NCBI GenBank assembly: GCA_029051445.1
Contig: JAIDKP010000401.1
Location: 1-5,486, forward strand
DNA length: 5,486 nt
DNA from: Muribaculaceae bacterium
GTDB taxonomy: Bacteria; Bacteroidota; Bacteroidia; Bacteroidales; Muribaculaceae
Reading direction: 5' to 3'
Shown here: positions 5,307-5,486 of the stretch, one piece after another
Numbering within the stretch: the first letter of the stretch is position 1
Layout: each line of letters begins with the position of its first letter
Program-made: the position numbers and the translations under genes
Notes under the pieces: model-generated
Told to the model about the DNA's origin: nothing
Seen by the model: only the letters and a program-made list of their open reading frames with translations
Databases searched by the model: none

Positions 5307-5486
5307 TTAGAACTCGGCATTTCCCGGGGTACGCGGGAAGGGGATAACGTCGCGGATGTTGGTCATGCCGGTGACAAACAGCACAAGACGTTCAAAACCG
5401 AGGCCGAAGCCGCTGTGAGGCACTGTGCCGAAACGACGTGTGTCGAGATACCACCACATGTCTTTCATCGGAATACCGAGCTCGTC
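5307..5486 (-). CDS. asnS: Asparaginyl-tRNA synthetase, C-terminal end (runs off right edge)
   Basis: The last 59 residues of a class II aminoacyl-tRNA synthetase that charges tRNA-Asn. The fragment contains [19 protein letters not shown] and class II motif 3 (GFGLGFERL, residues 26-34 of the fragment) with the ATP-contacting Arg. It ends with [18 protein letters not shown], the typical AsnRS C-terminus. The related AspRS and LysRS end differently, so the assignment is firm although only about an eighth of the protein is visible. The stop codon TAA is at 5309-5307. Confidence 0.95.
   Translation of the reverse strand, partial: DELGIPMKDMWWYLDTRRFGTVPHSGFGLGFERLVLFVTGMTNIRDVIPFPRTPGNAEF

Overview
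The window looks like ordinary chromosome from a Bacteroidota gut-type bacterium, most likely order Bacteroidales (Muribaculaceae- or Bacteroides-like). Four things point there: a Rho factor with a very long disordered N-terminal insert, two matches to the TTTG/TAnnTTTG promoter of this phylum, start codons without Shine-Dalgarno sequences, and a periplasmic GH43 hydrolase. Genus cannot be fixed from the sequence alone. All genes lie on the minus strand, so transcription runs from right to left.

In reading order: the C-terminal end of asparaginyl-tRNA synthetase (5307-5486); then, 36 bp later and probably in the same transcript, a SlyD-type FKBP peptidyl-prolyl isomerase with a Cys/His-rich metal-binding tail (4701-5270). 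This is closed by a large-loop intrinsic terminator (4626-4679). A 449-bp non-coding stretch follows. It holds a C-rich tract, a 12-bp tandem duplication, a near-perfect Bacteroidota promoter (4446-4477) and a leader of about 190 nt with several hairpins and a C-rich, G-poor tract. This leads into rho (2116-4251; 711 aa), followed by a second large-loop terminator (2034-2084).

A two-helix membrane protein with a bacterial PH-like domain (1492-2016) and a secreted GH43 glycoside hydrolase (490-1458) follow, 33 bp apart and probably co-transcribed. Hairpins and a further candidate promoter separate them from the 5' part of an MFS transporter (1-321), which runs off the left edge.

The genes are mostly housekeeping (tRNA charging, protein folding, transcription termination) with a small sugar-degradation and membrane tail. 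No mobile element, CRISPR array, RNA gene or phage signature was seen. The best candidates for undescribed biology are the rho leader, which has the layout expected of an autoregulatory attenuator, and the Rho insert, which carries four AT-hook-like motifs and one isolated Phe cluster in an otherwise aromatic-free linker of about 290 residues. Nothing here amounts to a clearly new system.
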